Part shown: piece after piece, positions 1 to 9,592 of the stretch
Layout: each line of letters opens with the position of its first letter
Numbering within the stretch: the first letter of the stretch is position 1
NCBI GenBank assembly: GCA_036677685.1
Contig: JAVBWA010000043.1
Span: 86,444 to 150,443 of the forward strand
Direction: 5' to 3'
Source of the DNA: JAQUBU01 sp036677685
GTDB taxonomy: Bacteria; Bacillota; Syntrophomonadia; Syntrophomonadales; Syntrophomonadaceae
Length of the DNA: 64,000 nt
Notes under the pieces: generated by a model
Seen by the model: the letters and a program-made list of their open reading frames with translations, nothing else
Told to the model about the DNA's origin: nothing
Databases searched by the model: none
Translations under genes and position numbers: made by a program

Positions 1-621
1 GATGAGACATCGGTGGTTCATGATATAGTGGAAAAGCATGCCACTTCTGATTTTATGTTCATCAACAGCCTAGCCATTAAACTAAATTATGAATTTTATG
101 TCGTGGATAATACGCTGTATTTCAAAAAGCCGCATAAGGGGGAAAAAGTGCCGGTAGTAACTCTGGAATGGGGTAAGAATTTGCGGAATTTTACGACTTC
201 CATCAACCTTTCGGACCAGGTCAATAAGGTAGTTGTAAGGGGGCCGGACAAAAAGAACCACAGCAAGGCCATAGAAGGTTCTTCCCAGGAGATAGACCGG
301 CTGGGCCACAATTCAACAACCGGCAAGGATTTGCTCCAGACGGTTGCCAAGGAAATAACCACTTATCATGCGTACCGTGTAGTCAAGTCAAAAACCGATG
401 CAGAGGAACGGGCCAATGCAATATTAAACCAAAAAGCCATGAACTTTGTGAAGGGCTCCGGGGAATGCATCGGAATACCTGAAATGAGGGCAGGAAACTA
501 TGTGGAGATAAAAGGACTCGGGAAAGCAAACAACACTTTATTTTATCTGGAAACCGTTAATCATGTCATAAGCAGCGGAGGCTATACCACGTCTTTTACA
601 GTAGGAGGGAACGCGATATGA
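1..621 (+). CDS. Contractile tail baseplate hub protein (late control gene D / gp27-like), 5' end outside window
   Basis: The open frame enters from base 1 (codons for D-E-T-S precede the first in-frame GTG at 13), so this is the C-terminal part of a longer gene. The 200 visible residues resemble the phage late-control-D / VgrG hub fold, which forms the central baseplate hub above the spike in contractile tails and injection systems. Typical traits are a beta-rich region around LEWGKNLRNFTTSINLSDQVN followed by a helix (AEERANAILNQKAMNFVKG) and a C-terminal strand set ending in YTTSFTVGG. It overlaps the next gene by four bases (ATGA), which indicates translational coupling. Family call is good. 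Whether the particle is an extracellular injection system or a tailocin cannot be decided here, because sheath, tube and ATPase genes would lie upstream. Confidence 0.8.
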   Translation, partial: DETSVVHDIVEKHATSDFMFINSLAIKLNYEFYVVDNTLYFKKPHKGEKVPVVTLEWGKNLRNFTTSINLSDQVNKVVVRGPDKKNHSKAIEGSSQEIDRLGHNSTTGKDLLQTVAKEITTYHAYRVVKSKTDAEERANAILNQKAMNFVKGSGECIGIPEMRAGNYVEIKGLGKANNTLFYLETVNHVISSGGYTTSFTVGGNAI

Positions 622-1334
622 GTTTATTTGATACTCTGTCCCAGGGGCTTGAGCAGAAAGATGAAAAAATATCCGGAGTAGTAGTAGGAACCGTAAGCAA
701 TAATCAGGACCCGGAGGGATTAGGAAGGGTAAAAATCAAATTAACCATAAGAGAGAACGACAGTGAAACCGATTGGGCACCGGTTGCTACAATGATGGCA
801 GGACCTGGGACCGGCAGCCTTTTCATTCCGGAGGTAGGAGATAAAGTGCTGGTGGCCTTTCTGCTGGGAGACATAGAGGAACCCTATGTAATAGGAATGT
901 TATGGGATTCCGAAAATACCCCGCCGCCGGGAGATGATTCCGGATTACAGACCAACAATGTAAGGAAAATAGTATCGCGAAAGGGGCATGAACTGCGTTT
1001 CGATGACAGCACCCTACTATCGGGAGTTACCTTGAGTTCACGAATGGGCATGCAAGTACATTTCAGTGATATCACAGGAACCCTTACCATCAGCAGTGGT
1101 TTAAATAAGATTAGTATGAACGAGTTCACCAATACGATTGAGATTTTCTCCCCTCTTCATATCAATATCTGGTCAGGATTCAACACCTGTATCAGCTTGT
1201 CAAGCGCCGGGGTAGGAATCTATGCGCCCAATGTCAGTATAAACGCCGGGCAGGTCTCGATCAAGAGCGGGGTAACCGGGATACAGGGTGCCACGGGGGT
1301 CCTAATAAATGGAGGTATCGTTAAAATCAATTAA
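618..1334 (+). CDS. Baseplate spike protein, gp5/VgrG-type OB-fold
   Basis: A 238-residue spike protein. Residues about 20-100 form the gp5 OB-fold: VVVGTVSNNQDPEGLGRVKIK, then WAPVATMMAG, FIPEVGDKVLVAFLLGD and PYVIGMLW. This is the arrangement seen in VgrG, gpV and Afp8-type spikes. The C-terminal part (about 120-238) is rich in S, G, I, N and V with short repeated strands (VSINAGQVSIKSG), as expected for a beta-helical needle. No lysozyme domain is present. It is the second gene of the baseplate operon, with its ATG inside the stop of the hub gene. In this family the spike trimer sits at the particle tip and pierces the target membrane. Function is inferred from family. Confidence 0.85.
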   Translation: MSLFDTLSQGLEQKDEKISGVVVGTVSNNQDPEGLGRVKIKLTIRENDSETDWAPVATMMAGPGTGSLFIPEVGDKVLVAFLLGDIEEPYVIGMLWDSENTPPPGDDSGLQTNNVRKIVSRKGHELRFDDSTLLSGVTLSSRMGMQVHFSDITGTLTISSGLNKISMNEFTNTIEIFSPLHINIWSGFNTCISLSSAGVGIYAPNVSINAGQVSIKSGVTGIQGATGVLINGGIVKIN

Positions 1335-1364
1335 AAATATTAAGGGATATAGGTTTTCGGGATT

Positions 1365-1766
1365 ATGAATAACAGTTTTATGGGCCGGGGTTGGAAGTTT
1401 CCGGTTGAGGTAGACAAAGCCACAGGAAGAATCAGAATGTCTGAAGGGGAAGAAGATATTCGGGAATCCATCAGAATAATTCTTGGCACATCAAAAGGAG
1501 AAAGAATGATGAGGCCGGAATTTGGATGCGAATTGAGGGACTTTGTTTTTGGCATAACTGATGTCACTACCTTAAGGCTGCTTGAGAACAAAATAAAGGA
1601 TTCTATTACGGTTTGGGAACCACGGGTCGAGGATGTTGCGGTTAAAGTGGCCTTGGATGATGAGGTGCCTGGGAAATTGAACATTTCAATCACCTATATA
1701 GCCCGGTCTACCAATAATCTTTTTAATCTGGTCTACCCGTTCTATATTAACGAAGGAGTTGGCTAG
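1365..1766 (+). CDS. Baseplate wedge protein, GPW/gp25-like
   Basis: A 133-residue protein of the gp25 family, a conserved baseplate wedge and sheath-initiator component of contractile tails, type VI systems and extracellular injection systems. Visible family traits are the N-terminal WKFPVEVDKATGRIRMSEGEEDIRESIRIILGTSKGERMMRPEFGCEL block (quoted here in parts: SEGEEDIRESIRIIL, GERMMRPEFGCEL) and the later WEPRVEDVAVKV segment. Length matches the usual 110-140 residues. The start ATG at 1365 is 30 bases after the spike gene; a second ATG seven codons... at MGRGWKF is also possible but less complete. Gene order hub-spike-gp25-J is the canonical one. Confidence 0.9.
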   Translation: MNNSFMGRGWKFPVEVDKATGRIRMSEGEEDIRESIRIILGTSKGERMMRPEFGCELRDFVFGITDVTTLRLLENKIKDSITVWEPRVEDVAVKVALDDEVPGKLNISITYIARSTNNLFNLVYPFYINEGVG

Positions 1767-1877
1767 AGCCGTAATCGCTCTGTACAAACCCTGCATTTCG
1801 CGTTTTGGCAGGCCGGATGATTGGCCGATATGAGCCTCATTCAAGGGATAGTAGATAATTGTTGGGAGGAAATCTGG

Positions 1878-4800
1878 ATGTTGCCCCCTGATATAGATCC
1901 GAGAAACAAGGATCAAATTATTCAATATTTAGCTAGATTGGCACCGTTTTATACTAATGAATGGCGGTTTTCCCCTGACTCAACCGAGGCAGGCTCCACC
2001 CTGCTGATGATTTTTGCGGAAATGGTGGAGGAAAATATTAAAAAGCTAAACAGGGTTCAACTAAAAAACCAGAAAGCCTTCTATAATTTATTGGGTATTA
2101 CGGGGCTGCCGCCGCTGCCCGCAAAAGGCCTAATACATTTTGACCTGAGCGCAGGAGCGAAGGATCCGGTTTTAATACCTGCCCGAACCCAGGTTTTTGC
2201 TCAGCCGCCGTCGGAAAGTGAACCTATACCGTTTGAAACTACTGAGCCTGTACTGGTCACTCCGGCTGAGATAAGCGAGATATTCAATTTAAATCCAACT
2301 CTTGACAGGATTACCCGGGTTCGTCATTATGCTGCGGAAGACAAGGAAGAAACGCCCGATACGAGATTCAGAGCTTTTGATGTCTATACCCAAGAAAATC
2401 TTCAGGAACACTGCTTATACATAAGCCAGGAAAATATTCTCAGGGTCAGGGAAAGAACCAAATTTGCAATACGCTTTTGGAAGCCCGGCAGGATTGAAGA
2501 ATTGGAAAGACTGGGCGGAATGCTGGCAAACACCGAAAGGTATGAATGGACGTTTTCATCTTCAGATGGTTGGAGCCCCTTTGAAGAGGTAAAAACCGAG
2601 GGACCCGACCTTGTTTTAATCAAGCCTGATAAAGCTGAAATTGCCTCCATAAAAATAAATGAACATGAAAATTACTGGATAAGGTGCCGTGTAAGACCTT
2701 TACCGGAGACTGCAATGATTGATAAAGCAATGGTCTACGGATATAAAGACCGGGGACGGCCGGCAAGGACAACCGGGGCGGAAAACCTTGAAGCGATGGG
2801 CCAGGGCTGGAGAATTCCGGAACTGAACCGGATTTCCATCAGCGGCCAATTTATCGATGTTTCAGAACAGGGTGGGGTTTTGCCCGACCTTCTGTTAGCA
2901 AATGACACCCAGATTGAAGAGTCTGAGTGCATGCCCTTTGGGACTTTCTTTGCGCCGTATAATGCTTTCTATATTTCCAGTGAGGAAGCTTTCAGCAAAA
3001 TGGATGCCCTGATTTCAGTGGAGTTTGATCTGGACTTCCAGGTCAATTCCATGGCGGCTGAAGAAACACCTCCAATTAAATGGAAGCTTGTTTTCAAAGA
3101 GTCTGAACTGAAGCGGAGAGAAATAAAAGATGTATTGATTTCCAAGGTGATCTGGGAATATTGGAATGGCAACGCCTGGCTTAAGCTGACAACAGGCGAA
3201 AAAGGGGAAGGGATTTTCCATTATCCGGAGGCAGGCCGGAAAAACGTATATTTCAAATGTCCCGGAGATATCAGCCGGACTACTGTCAACGGACATGAGG
3301 GATTATGGATCCGGGCCCGGGTACTGGATATTGAAAACATGTATTCCGGGTTTGTACAGTACCAGTCTCCGGTTCTCCAGAAGATACGGCTGAATTATGA
3401 CTACTGCGGAGAATATTTAAATGCCCAGAAAATTTTGACGGAAAATAATATGAACTGGATTGACCGGACTTCCTTCTATTTTGATAGTGCTGCAACTTTT
3501 CATCCTTTTGAAGGGATGGACGGAGAAGAACCCTCCATGCTGCTGGGGTTTGATACGGCACCTTTGAAGGGTCCCGTCAACATGTTCTTTAATATAGAAA
3601 CTGTGGATTTAAATGAAGATAAGGAACCTTCCCTGGAATGGGAGTATTTTGGAATTGAGGGCCTAAAAGCAGGATGGTTCCCATTGAAAATATCAGATAA
3701 TACCAAGAATTTGACAAAAAGCGGGATTGTGAGTTTTGTAGGGCCGCCTGAGCTTGCAAGGGAAACATTGTATGGCAATGAATTATACTGGCTCAGAATT
3801 CGCAATCGCGACCAAAAATACGGAATGTCAGCTTTTTCGAAAAGATTGCCTCAAGTTAAGGCAATTCAGATGAATAACGTATATGCGGTCCAGCAGGAAA
3901 GCATATCAAACGAATATGCGGAAAAACTTCCGGGGATCTCTGGAAACCTATACAAAATCCAAAAGTCACCCGCCCATGAAGTGGAGGTCTGGGTAGATGA
4001 GACCAGGGACCTAAGCGAAAATGAAATACAGGCCTTACTGGGTAAACAGCCGGAGAGACTGATGATTATTAGGGACAGTGGGGGAAAGATCCTCAAATGC
4101 AAGGTTCGCTGGGAGGAAATCGAAAGCTTTGCTGACTCCGGGCAAAATGACCGTCACTATAAACTGGATTTGGCTTCAGGCCTGATTCAATTTGGGGATG
4201 GACGCAGCGGAATGATACCTTCGGCTGCAGGTACCAACAAGGTCATGGTCAGATACAAAATAGGAGGAGGCAGCAGGGGCAACTTGGGCGCCGGTGAAAT
4301 ATCACAACTTCAGAGTCCGATTGCTTTCATAGACAGGGTTACAAATCCCTTTTCCTCAAGCGGAGGCTGTGAAGCAGAAACTATGGAGGAAATACTGAAT
4401 AGGGCACCCCGCGTTTTGAAAAACCGCAATCGTGCGGTAAGCGAGGGAGATTTCATATGGATTGCCCGCCAGGCTTCCCAAAATATTGCTAAAATCAAGT
4501 GCCTTCCCAATTATGATAAATACGGCAGGAAAAAAAACGGGCAGGTAACCATCGTCGTCTTGCACAAGTGCATACGGGCGGATGAGAATACTTTTGAAGA
4601 ATTAAGGGGTCAAGTTGAGGAAGCTCTAATGGAAAGGACCGCCGCGACTATTGCAAATCCAGATGCTATACGGATTATTCCGCCCGCATTTTTAGAGATC
4701 TCCGTTTCAGCGGTTCTCACAGTCAATACTGTAGGTGATTTGATCAGTACCGAGAAGGAAGCGCTGCAAAAGCTGGAAGAATTCCTTCACCCGGTAACCG

Positions 4801-5027
4801 GCAACTATAATGGCCGTGGGTGGAACATCGGGGACACCGTTCATACCAACAACCTTTACCCATTGCTTAATTCCGTCAGTGGGGTCAAATACCTGGATAG
4901 AATAAATATAACTGTCCATCTGTCCGATAAGGGAAGTAGGAAGGAAATACCGGTTGAAAAGATAGATGAAATACCCCATGGGCTTGTTGTAAACGGGAAC
5001 CATCACATTGTGACCAAGCTGCCATAG
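1878..5027 (+). CDS. Baseplate J/gp47-family wedge protein (large, first copy)
   Basis: A baseplate J-like wedge protein of 1049 residues from the chosen start. The ATG at 1878 has GGGAGG at 1864-1869 eight bases upstream and opens with MLPPDIDPRNKDQI, like other members of this family. The open frame extends upstream to TTG 1821 and ATG 1830 without a good ribosome site. Family traits are the early APFYTNEWRF and AGSTLLMIFAEMVEENI segments (a wedge N-terminus) and the J core near the C-terminus: IQFGDGRSGMIPSA, VRYKIGGGSRGNLGAG, then SGGCEAETMEEILNRAPRVL and RAVSEGDFIWIARQA. In eCIS terms it corresponds to the Afp11-type large wedge protein. It is followed directly by a copy of the dispersed repeat element. 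Confidence 0.88.
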   Translation: MLPPDIDPRNKDQIIQYLARLAPFYTNEWRFSPDSTEAGSTLLMIFAEMVEENIKKLNRVQLKNQKAFYNLLGITGLPPLPAKGLIHFDLSAGAKDPVLIPARTQVFAQPPSESEPIPFETTEPVLVTPAEISEIFNLNPTLDRITRVRHYAAEDKEETPDTRFRAFDVYTQENLQEHCLYISQENILRVRERTKFAIRFWKPGRIEELERLGGMLANTERYEWTFSSSDGWSPFEEVKTEGPDLVLIKPDKAEIASIKINEHENYWIRCRVRPLPETAMIDKAMVYGYKDRGRPARTTGAENLEAMGQGWRIPELNRISISGQFIDVSEQGGVLPDLLLANDTQIEESECMPFGTFFAPYNAFYISSEEAFSKMDALISVEFDLDFQVNSMAAEETPPIKWKLVFKESELKRREIKDVLISKVIWEYWNGNAWLKLTTGEKGEGIFHYPEAGRKNVYFKCPGDISRTTVNGHEGLWIRARVLDIENMYSGFVQYQSPVLQKIRLNYDYCGEYLNAQKILTENNMNWIDRTSFYFDSAATFHPFEGMDGEEPSMLLGFDTAPLKGPVNMFFNIETVDLNEDKEPSLEWEYFGIEGLKAGWFPLKISDNTKNLTKSGIVSFVGPPELARETLYGNELYWLRIRNRDQKYGMSAFSKRLPQVKAIQMNNVYAVQQESISNEYAEKLPGISGNLYKIQKSPAHEVEVWVDETRDLSENEIQALLGKQPERLMIIRDSGGKILKCKVRWEEIESFADSGQNDRHYKLDLASGLIQFGDGRSGMIPSAAGTNKVMVRYKIGGGSRGNLGAGEISQLQSPIAFIDRVTNPFSSSGGCEAETMEEILNRAPRVLKNRNRAVSEGDFIWIARQASQNIAKIKCLPNYDKYGRKKNGQVTIVVLHKCIRADENTFEELRGQVEEALMERTAATIANPDAIRIIPPAFLEISVSAVLTVNTVGDLISTEKEALQKLEEFLHPVTGNYNGRGWNIGDTVHTNNLYPLLNSVSGVKYLDRINITVHLSDKGSRKEIPVEKIDEIPHGLVVNGNHHIVTKLP

Positions 5028-5032
5028 GGGAT

Positions 5033-5218
5033 AACGAGGCGAAAAGATGTCCCCCGCTTCTTTAAGCAGCCGGTTAATTTTAACAGACCAGGTGGTATAT
5101 TATAATCTCCCGTCTCGTTGCAGCAGTGTGTTGCCTCCTACGGGGACTACTTATATTGATTCCCTTCGGGAATGTTAAATTGTGTTGAAACTGCTCGCAG
5201 TTTCTTCAGATGCTTAAA
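5033..5218 (+). repeat. Dispersed structured element, copy 1 (full form)
   Basis: Begins AACGAGGCG five bases after the stop of the upstream gene and ends TGCTTAAA. It contains the closing stem AACGAGGCG/CGTCTCGTT (one G-U pair), the CCTCCTACGGGG hairpin, the ATTCCCTTCGGGAAT hairpin and the GAAACTG/CAGTTTC hairpin. It separates the two J-type wedge genes inside one apparent operon. Confidence 0.9.
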
Positions 5219-5250
5219 ATTTACGGATTTTCCCAGAGAGAAGGAAAGAT

Positions 5251-7485
5251 ATGCTGCTCCTTGAAAACCTGGATGACAGAACATTTAAAGATATCGTGGC
5301 AAATGCCAGAAGGACGATCTCCCGGCTTAATTCCGAATGGACCGATGAAAACTATCATGATCCCGGGATTACCCTTCTGGAACTCTTTGCATGGATAACT
5401 GAAATACAGCAGTATCGCTTGAACCGTATTAGCAGTCAGAGCGAATTGAAGTTTTTGCGGATTCTGGGTGAAAAGCCAATCCGTGCGGAATCTTCCAGAA
5501 CCTTTATTTCAGTCTCGGGTGTCAGTGAGGGCTTCAATATTCCCCGGGGGACCCAGCTGATCACAGACAATCTGATTTTTGAAACGATGCAAAAGTTATA
5601 TTACCACCCGCTGATCATCGAAAAGGTGATGGTGGTGACGAGCAAAGAAACGGTCGACTTCACTTCGCCAAACCGCTACAACAGATCCGGGTATCCTGCC
5701 TTTGGCAGGGAGGCCAAAAAGGGGAACCGTTTGCTTATCGGTTTAAACGGACCGGTACCAAAGGATTTGATTCTTAATATTTACCTGGATTTGTTTGACG
5801 AGTACCCGGTTCCACGCGGGAAATGGAACGAGGGTGAATCAACCATGCTTCCTTCCGCAAAGCTTTCCTGGAAGTATTTCGGTTCGGATGGGCATGGTGG
5901 CGCATGGCTGCCTTTAAATATTGTGAAAGATGAGACTATTCATTGTTCCAAGGATGGGATTCTGGAAGTAATGGTTGGATCCCGTATGGAAGCGATCAAA
6001 ATCAACCCTGCAAATGACAAGCCCAGGTATTGGCTGCAGTGCGAGGTGTTAGAGGAAGGCTACGAGGTTACTCCCAGACTTAACCAAATTGCCCTGAATA
6101 CCGTACATGCTATACAGAAGGAAACCTTGAGCCGTCAGGAAATAATGCAATGGAATGGCAGCAGTGAAACAACGTTTATATTGACGGATTTTCTGCAATA
6201 TTATGGAATTAACCGGCTGCAGGTACAAGATGAAGACGGAAGCTGGTTTTACTGGAATGAAGCGAAAAATTTGCAACAGCTTGAATCGGAAAATGAATGT
6301 TATTACATAGAAAAAGACCCTGTGGAAATGACAAGCAAAATTGTATTAAGCAGTTTAAGCGAAGGAAAAGGTAATCAATCAGTTTATAAAAATATTAGAG
6401 TAATTTCATATCTGCCTGAATTTGATGAAAAAAGGCTTATCGGCAACGGAAGCGGACTTCCGAATGAAGTTTTCTCACTGCCGGAAGGCTTGCAGGGGGT
6501 ACAGTATCTGGGAATCCAGATAGGAAGCCGGGATAACTCTGGAAAGCCCACGGCCTGGAACGATTGGACACAGGTCGAAGATCTTGATGCTTCGGGGCCG
6601 GACGATCGGCATTTTGTTTTAGATTCGGACAAGGGGGTCATATATTTCGGAAACGATGAACATGGCGCAATTCCTGAGACCTCAGACAGCAGGAACATCT
6701 GTATATTGTCGTGTTCAACCACTGCCGGCATGTATGGCAATATCAAGGAAAACAATCTGTTTAATTTTAAAATCGGAAACAGGTATTCCCAGTCTTCCAG
6801 AGTAAGCAATATACAAAAAGCCCATGGCGGCAAGGACGCTGAAACCCTGGAGTTAGCCAAGGCAAGGCTGCGCAGAGATTATTTCCGACCGGACAAAGCT
6901 GTAACCGCATCTGATTATGAAGCATTAGCCATGGAAACACCCGGAGTCAGAGTCGCCTGTGCTAAAGCAATCCCGTGCTTTTCACCATACATGCAGGGTT
7001 ATCCGGAAATAAAAGCAGAAGGTCAGGTTTCGGTAGTTGTAGCACCTTATAGCGATAAAGACAGACCGATGCCCAGCCGGAATTTTTTGAAAAACGTGCA
7101 TAAACATCTGGAAAATTACCGGCTTATTGGGACACAGATACATGTCATCCCGCCAGCCTACATAAAAATATCGCTTAGAGCGATTATTATGGTTCGGACC
7201 AGAGACTTCAGTAAATCAAGAATGATCTTAGCACTGGATGAAGTGTTAAACCCCTTCGACAGGACAAAAGGCCGTTATAAGTGGGATTTCAAAGGAACGG
7301 TATTTAAGAGTGATGTCCTGGGTCTTTTAAACAAGGTCCCTGGAGTTGAATATGTCAGTGAACTTTGGCTGCAGGCCGAAGGTAATGGAGGTAAGGTAAC
7401 GACCGGAGGCGATATTGAGCTTCCGCCGTATGGATTACCGGTAGCAGGTTCATATGAAATTGAAGTAAAGGACGTAAACGAATGA
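5251..7485 (+). CDS. Baseplate J-like wedge protein (second copy)
   Basis: A 744-residue putative baseplate assembly protein of the second J-like type (Afp12-like position). It starts at ATG 5251 behind AGAAGGAAAG and opens MLLLENLDDRTFKDIVANAR, followed by the family signature WTDENYHDPGITLLELFAWITE at about residues 29-52. The J core is near VIYFGNDEHGAIPE and the late region HGGKDAETLELAKARLRRDYF, ASDYEALAMETPGVR. It overlaps the following tail gene by four bases (ATGA). It is paralogous in architecture, not close in sequence, to the preceding wedge gene; in contractile particles the two types form different parts of the wedge. The dispersed element between them does not break the gene order. 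Confidence 0.88.
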   Translation: MLLLENLDDRTFKDIVANARRTISRLNSEWTDENYHDPGITLLELFAWITEIQQYRLNRISSQSELKFLRILGEKPIRAESSRTFISVSGVSEGFNIPRGTQLITDNLIFETMQKLYYHPLIIEKVMVVTSKETVDFTSPNRYNRSGYPAFGREAKKGNRLLIGLNGPVPKDLILNIYLDLFDEYPVPRGKWNEGESTMLPSAKLSWKYFGSDGHGGAWLPLNIVKDETIHCSKDGILEVMVGSRMEAIKINPANDKPRYWLQCEVLEEGYEVTPRLNQIALNTVHAIQKETLSRQEIMQWNGSSETTFILTDFLQYYGINRLQVQDEDGSWFYWNEAKNLQQLESENECYYIEKDPVEMTSKIVLSSLSEGKGNQSVYKNIRVISYLPEFDEKRLIGNGSGLPNEVFSLPEGLQGVQYLGIQIGSRDNSGKPTAWNDWTQVEDLDASGPDDRHFVLDSDKGVIYFGNDEHGAIPETSDSRNICILSCSTTAGMYGNIKENNLFNFKIGNRYSQSSRVSNIQKAHGGKDAETLELAKARLRRDYFRPDKAVTASDYEALAMETPGVRVACAKAIPCFSPYMQGYPEIKAEGQVSVVVAPYSDKDRPMPSRNFLKNVHKHLENYRLIGTQIHVIPPAYIKISLRAIIMVRTRDFSKSRMILALDEVLNPFDRTKGRYKWDFKGTVFKSDVLGLLNKVPGVEYVSELWLQAEGNGGKVTTGGDIELPPYGLPVAGSYEIEVKDVNE

Positions 7486-9539
7486 TGAATGGCGGATACT
7501 TTTCCATGAAAAGCAAAAGGACTTTTCAGAGAGGGCATTCCTCCAATCTTCAAATCACGGATGAAGGTTTGTCTTTAAACTCAATATATCTTTACCAGCC
7601 GGAAATGTCCATTACGCCCGATGAAAACGGCAGAGCTCAGTTTATCAGGGATTTTACCGTTGATAAAAGGATTTTGATATATATACTTGATGAGCTGGCA
7701 AATATTTGGGTCTATGATTTCCAGGGGAACCATTCCGAATGCCTCATCAAAGGCGGAAAAGGATTATTTTCCAACGATGCACTTATATCAGTGTCTGATG
7801 ATGTCCTGCTGGTCGCGGATCCTGCTGGCGAGGAACCGGTCATTGCGTTTTCCTGCAAAGAAGGACATCCATTGTGGTCAAAAGGGGAAATAGAAGGACA
7901 AGCTATTATCCCTCTGGCGGCAGCTGCTGACCGGGCTGGTTTCTTTTATATTTTGTCAGGGAATAAGGCCATGGCTTCCTCCATATTGAAACCAGAGACT
8001 ATAAACCTGGATATTCTGAAATATGACAAAAATGGCCAGTTGACGGGGATAATTCCGATTGCCGATCTGAAGATTGCTTATTCTGATTTTAATAATCCAG
8101 AACATATAAAGGGAAGGTTCTCACTTTGCTGCGGAGCTGATAACAGGATATTTTTGTTGGATTCGTGGGAACGCAGCGTATATTGCCAGAATGAGGAAGA
8201 CCATATCACCTTCCTCTTTCAAGAGAATATTGTTGAAAAACCCTCCGGTTTGGGAGTAGATATTAACAACAAGATCTACCTGGGAGATTTTAGAAAGCTT
8301 GATTTACAAGTTGAAGACGACCGTTTCCTGATGATATTCGATACCGAGGGCAACCTTTTAGAAAAAGTAACAGGCTATCGGGGCAGTATTGACAAAATAG
8401 TTCTGGAGGAAGGCGGAAGGGTTATTGCTTACAATGGGGAGACTGATAACCTGCATCTTTTCAATCTCAAAAAAAATATGATGTTTAACACGGAAACAGG
8501 CGGACTTCACGGAATTTACCTGTCACACTCCTTTGACAGCAACGTGATAGACAACCAGTGGCATAGGATTGAGCTGCTCGCCGATATACCGGAGGAAACA
8601 CAAGTAGTACTGTCTTATTTTGCCTCTGACACAAATACATTCAATTATAAAAATACGGTTTGGGAAATAGATGATTTCATAAAGAGTGAGAATTTCGGCA
8701 TTGCAGATAAGCTGAGCATCTTGGAGGGGTTCTGGAATGAAACAGTTTTCAATCCTTCCGATGTATTGATACATAAGGCCAAAGGCAGATACCTATGGTT
8801 TGGTTTGCGTTTAAAAGGCACCAATGACTATTCTCCTTCCATCAGCCGGATTAGAGTGCATTACCGGAGCAACTCGCTGCTTCAATATTTGCCCATGGTC
8901 TACCAGGAGGATGCAGTGAGCAGCGATTTTCTGGATAGATTTTTAGCTATTTTTGAGACCTTTTTTAGTAATTTTGACGAAGAGATCAATTCAATTCCCC
9001 GCTACTTTGATATCAAGGCAATGGACGGTGACTTTCTTCGCTGGCTTTCCACCTGGGTCGGTATTCCCGAAGACCAGGACTGGGATGAAGAAATACTCCG
9101 CAGGTATCTTGAGAATTCACCTGAGATTTACAGAAAGAGGGGAACCCGTCAGGGATTAGAAAATATAATTGAGATTTTTACCGGTAAAAAGCCGTTTATC
9201 GTCGAATACCCACAGATAAGATATATGAAAGACCATCCTGAAATGTCGGCCTTGATGGAGAAGCTTTACACCAAGGACCCCAACAGTTTTGTCGTACTGA
9301 TGAAAAAGGAGTGTTTTAAAACCCGACGCATGGCATTGCAGATAGAAAGACTGCTTGAAGAGGAAAAGCCGGCATTTACGGAAGCACAGCTGGTTATCCT
9401 CGGAGAAAACCTGTATTTGGATTCCCATTCCTATCTGGGGATAAACAGTGCGCTGACAGAATTTTCGCTTCTCTACCTGAATGAAGGAGCTGCTATTCCT
9501 TTTGAAACTGTCCTTACCGAAGTAAAGGACAGTAAATGA
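7482..9539 (+). CDS. Tail protein I-type baseplate/fibre connector with N-terminal propeller-like region
   Basis: A 685-residue protein with two parts. Residues about 460-585 match the phage tail protein I / TIGR02242-type domain: SLLQYLPMVYQED, FLDRFLAIFETFFSNFDEEI, FLRWLSTWVGI and RGTRQGLENIIEIFTGKKP. The first about 350 residues consist of repeated short beta units (for example DNRIFLLDSWERSVYC, NNKIYLGDF, GRVIAYNGETDNLHLF) that read like NHL/beta-propeller blades. The C-terminal 80 residues are helical. The start ATG overlaps the J gene. The tail-I domain normally links wedge and tail fibre. The propeller may be a binding or scaffold module, which is inference. Confidence 0.82.
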   Translation: MMNGGYFSMKSKRTFQRGHSSNLQITDEGLSLNSIYLYQPEMSITPDENGRAQFIRDFTVDKRILIYILDELANIWVYDFQGNHSECLIKGGKGLFSNDALISVSDDVLLVADPAGEEPVIAFSCKEGHPLWSKGEIEGQAIIPLAAAADRAGFFYILSGNKAMASSILKPETINLDILKYDKNGQLTGIIPIADLKIAYSDFNNPEHIKGRFSLCCGADNRIFLLDSWERSVYCQNEEDHITFLFQENIVEKPSGLGVDINNKIYLGDFRKLDLQVEDDRFLMIFDTEGNLLEKVTGYRGSIDKIVLEEGGRVIAYNGETDNLHLFNLKKNMMFNTETGGLHGIYLSHSFDSNVIDNQWHRIELLADIPEETQVVLSYFASDTNTFNYKNTVWEIDDFIKSENFGIADKLSILEGFWNETVFNPSDVLIHKAKGRYLWFGLRLKGTNDYSPSISRIRVHYRSNSLLQYLPMVYQEDAVSSDFLDRFLAIFETFFSNFDEEINSIPRYFDIKAMDGDFLRWLSTWVGIPEDQDWDEEILRRYLENSPEIYRKRGTRQGLENIIEIFTGKKPFIVEYPQIRYMKDHPEMSALMEKLYTKDPNSFVVLMKKECFKTRRMALQIERLLEEEKPAFTEAQLVILGENLYLDSHSYLGINSALTEFSLLYLNEGAAIPFETVLTEVKDSK

Positions 9540-9592
9540 ACAAGCAAGGATATTTTATCGGATAACCAGTATATAGTTTGGAGGATTGAAAC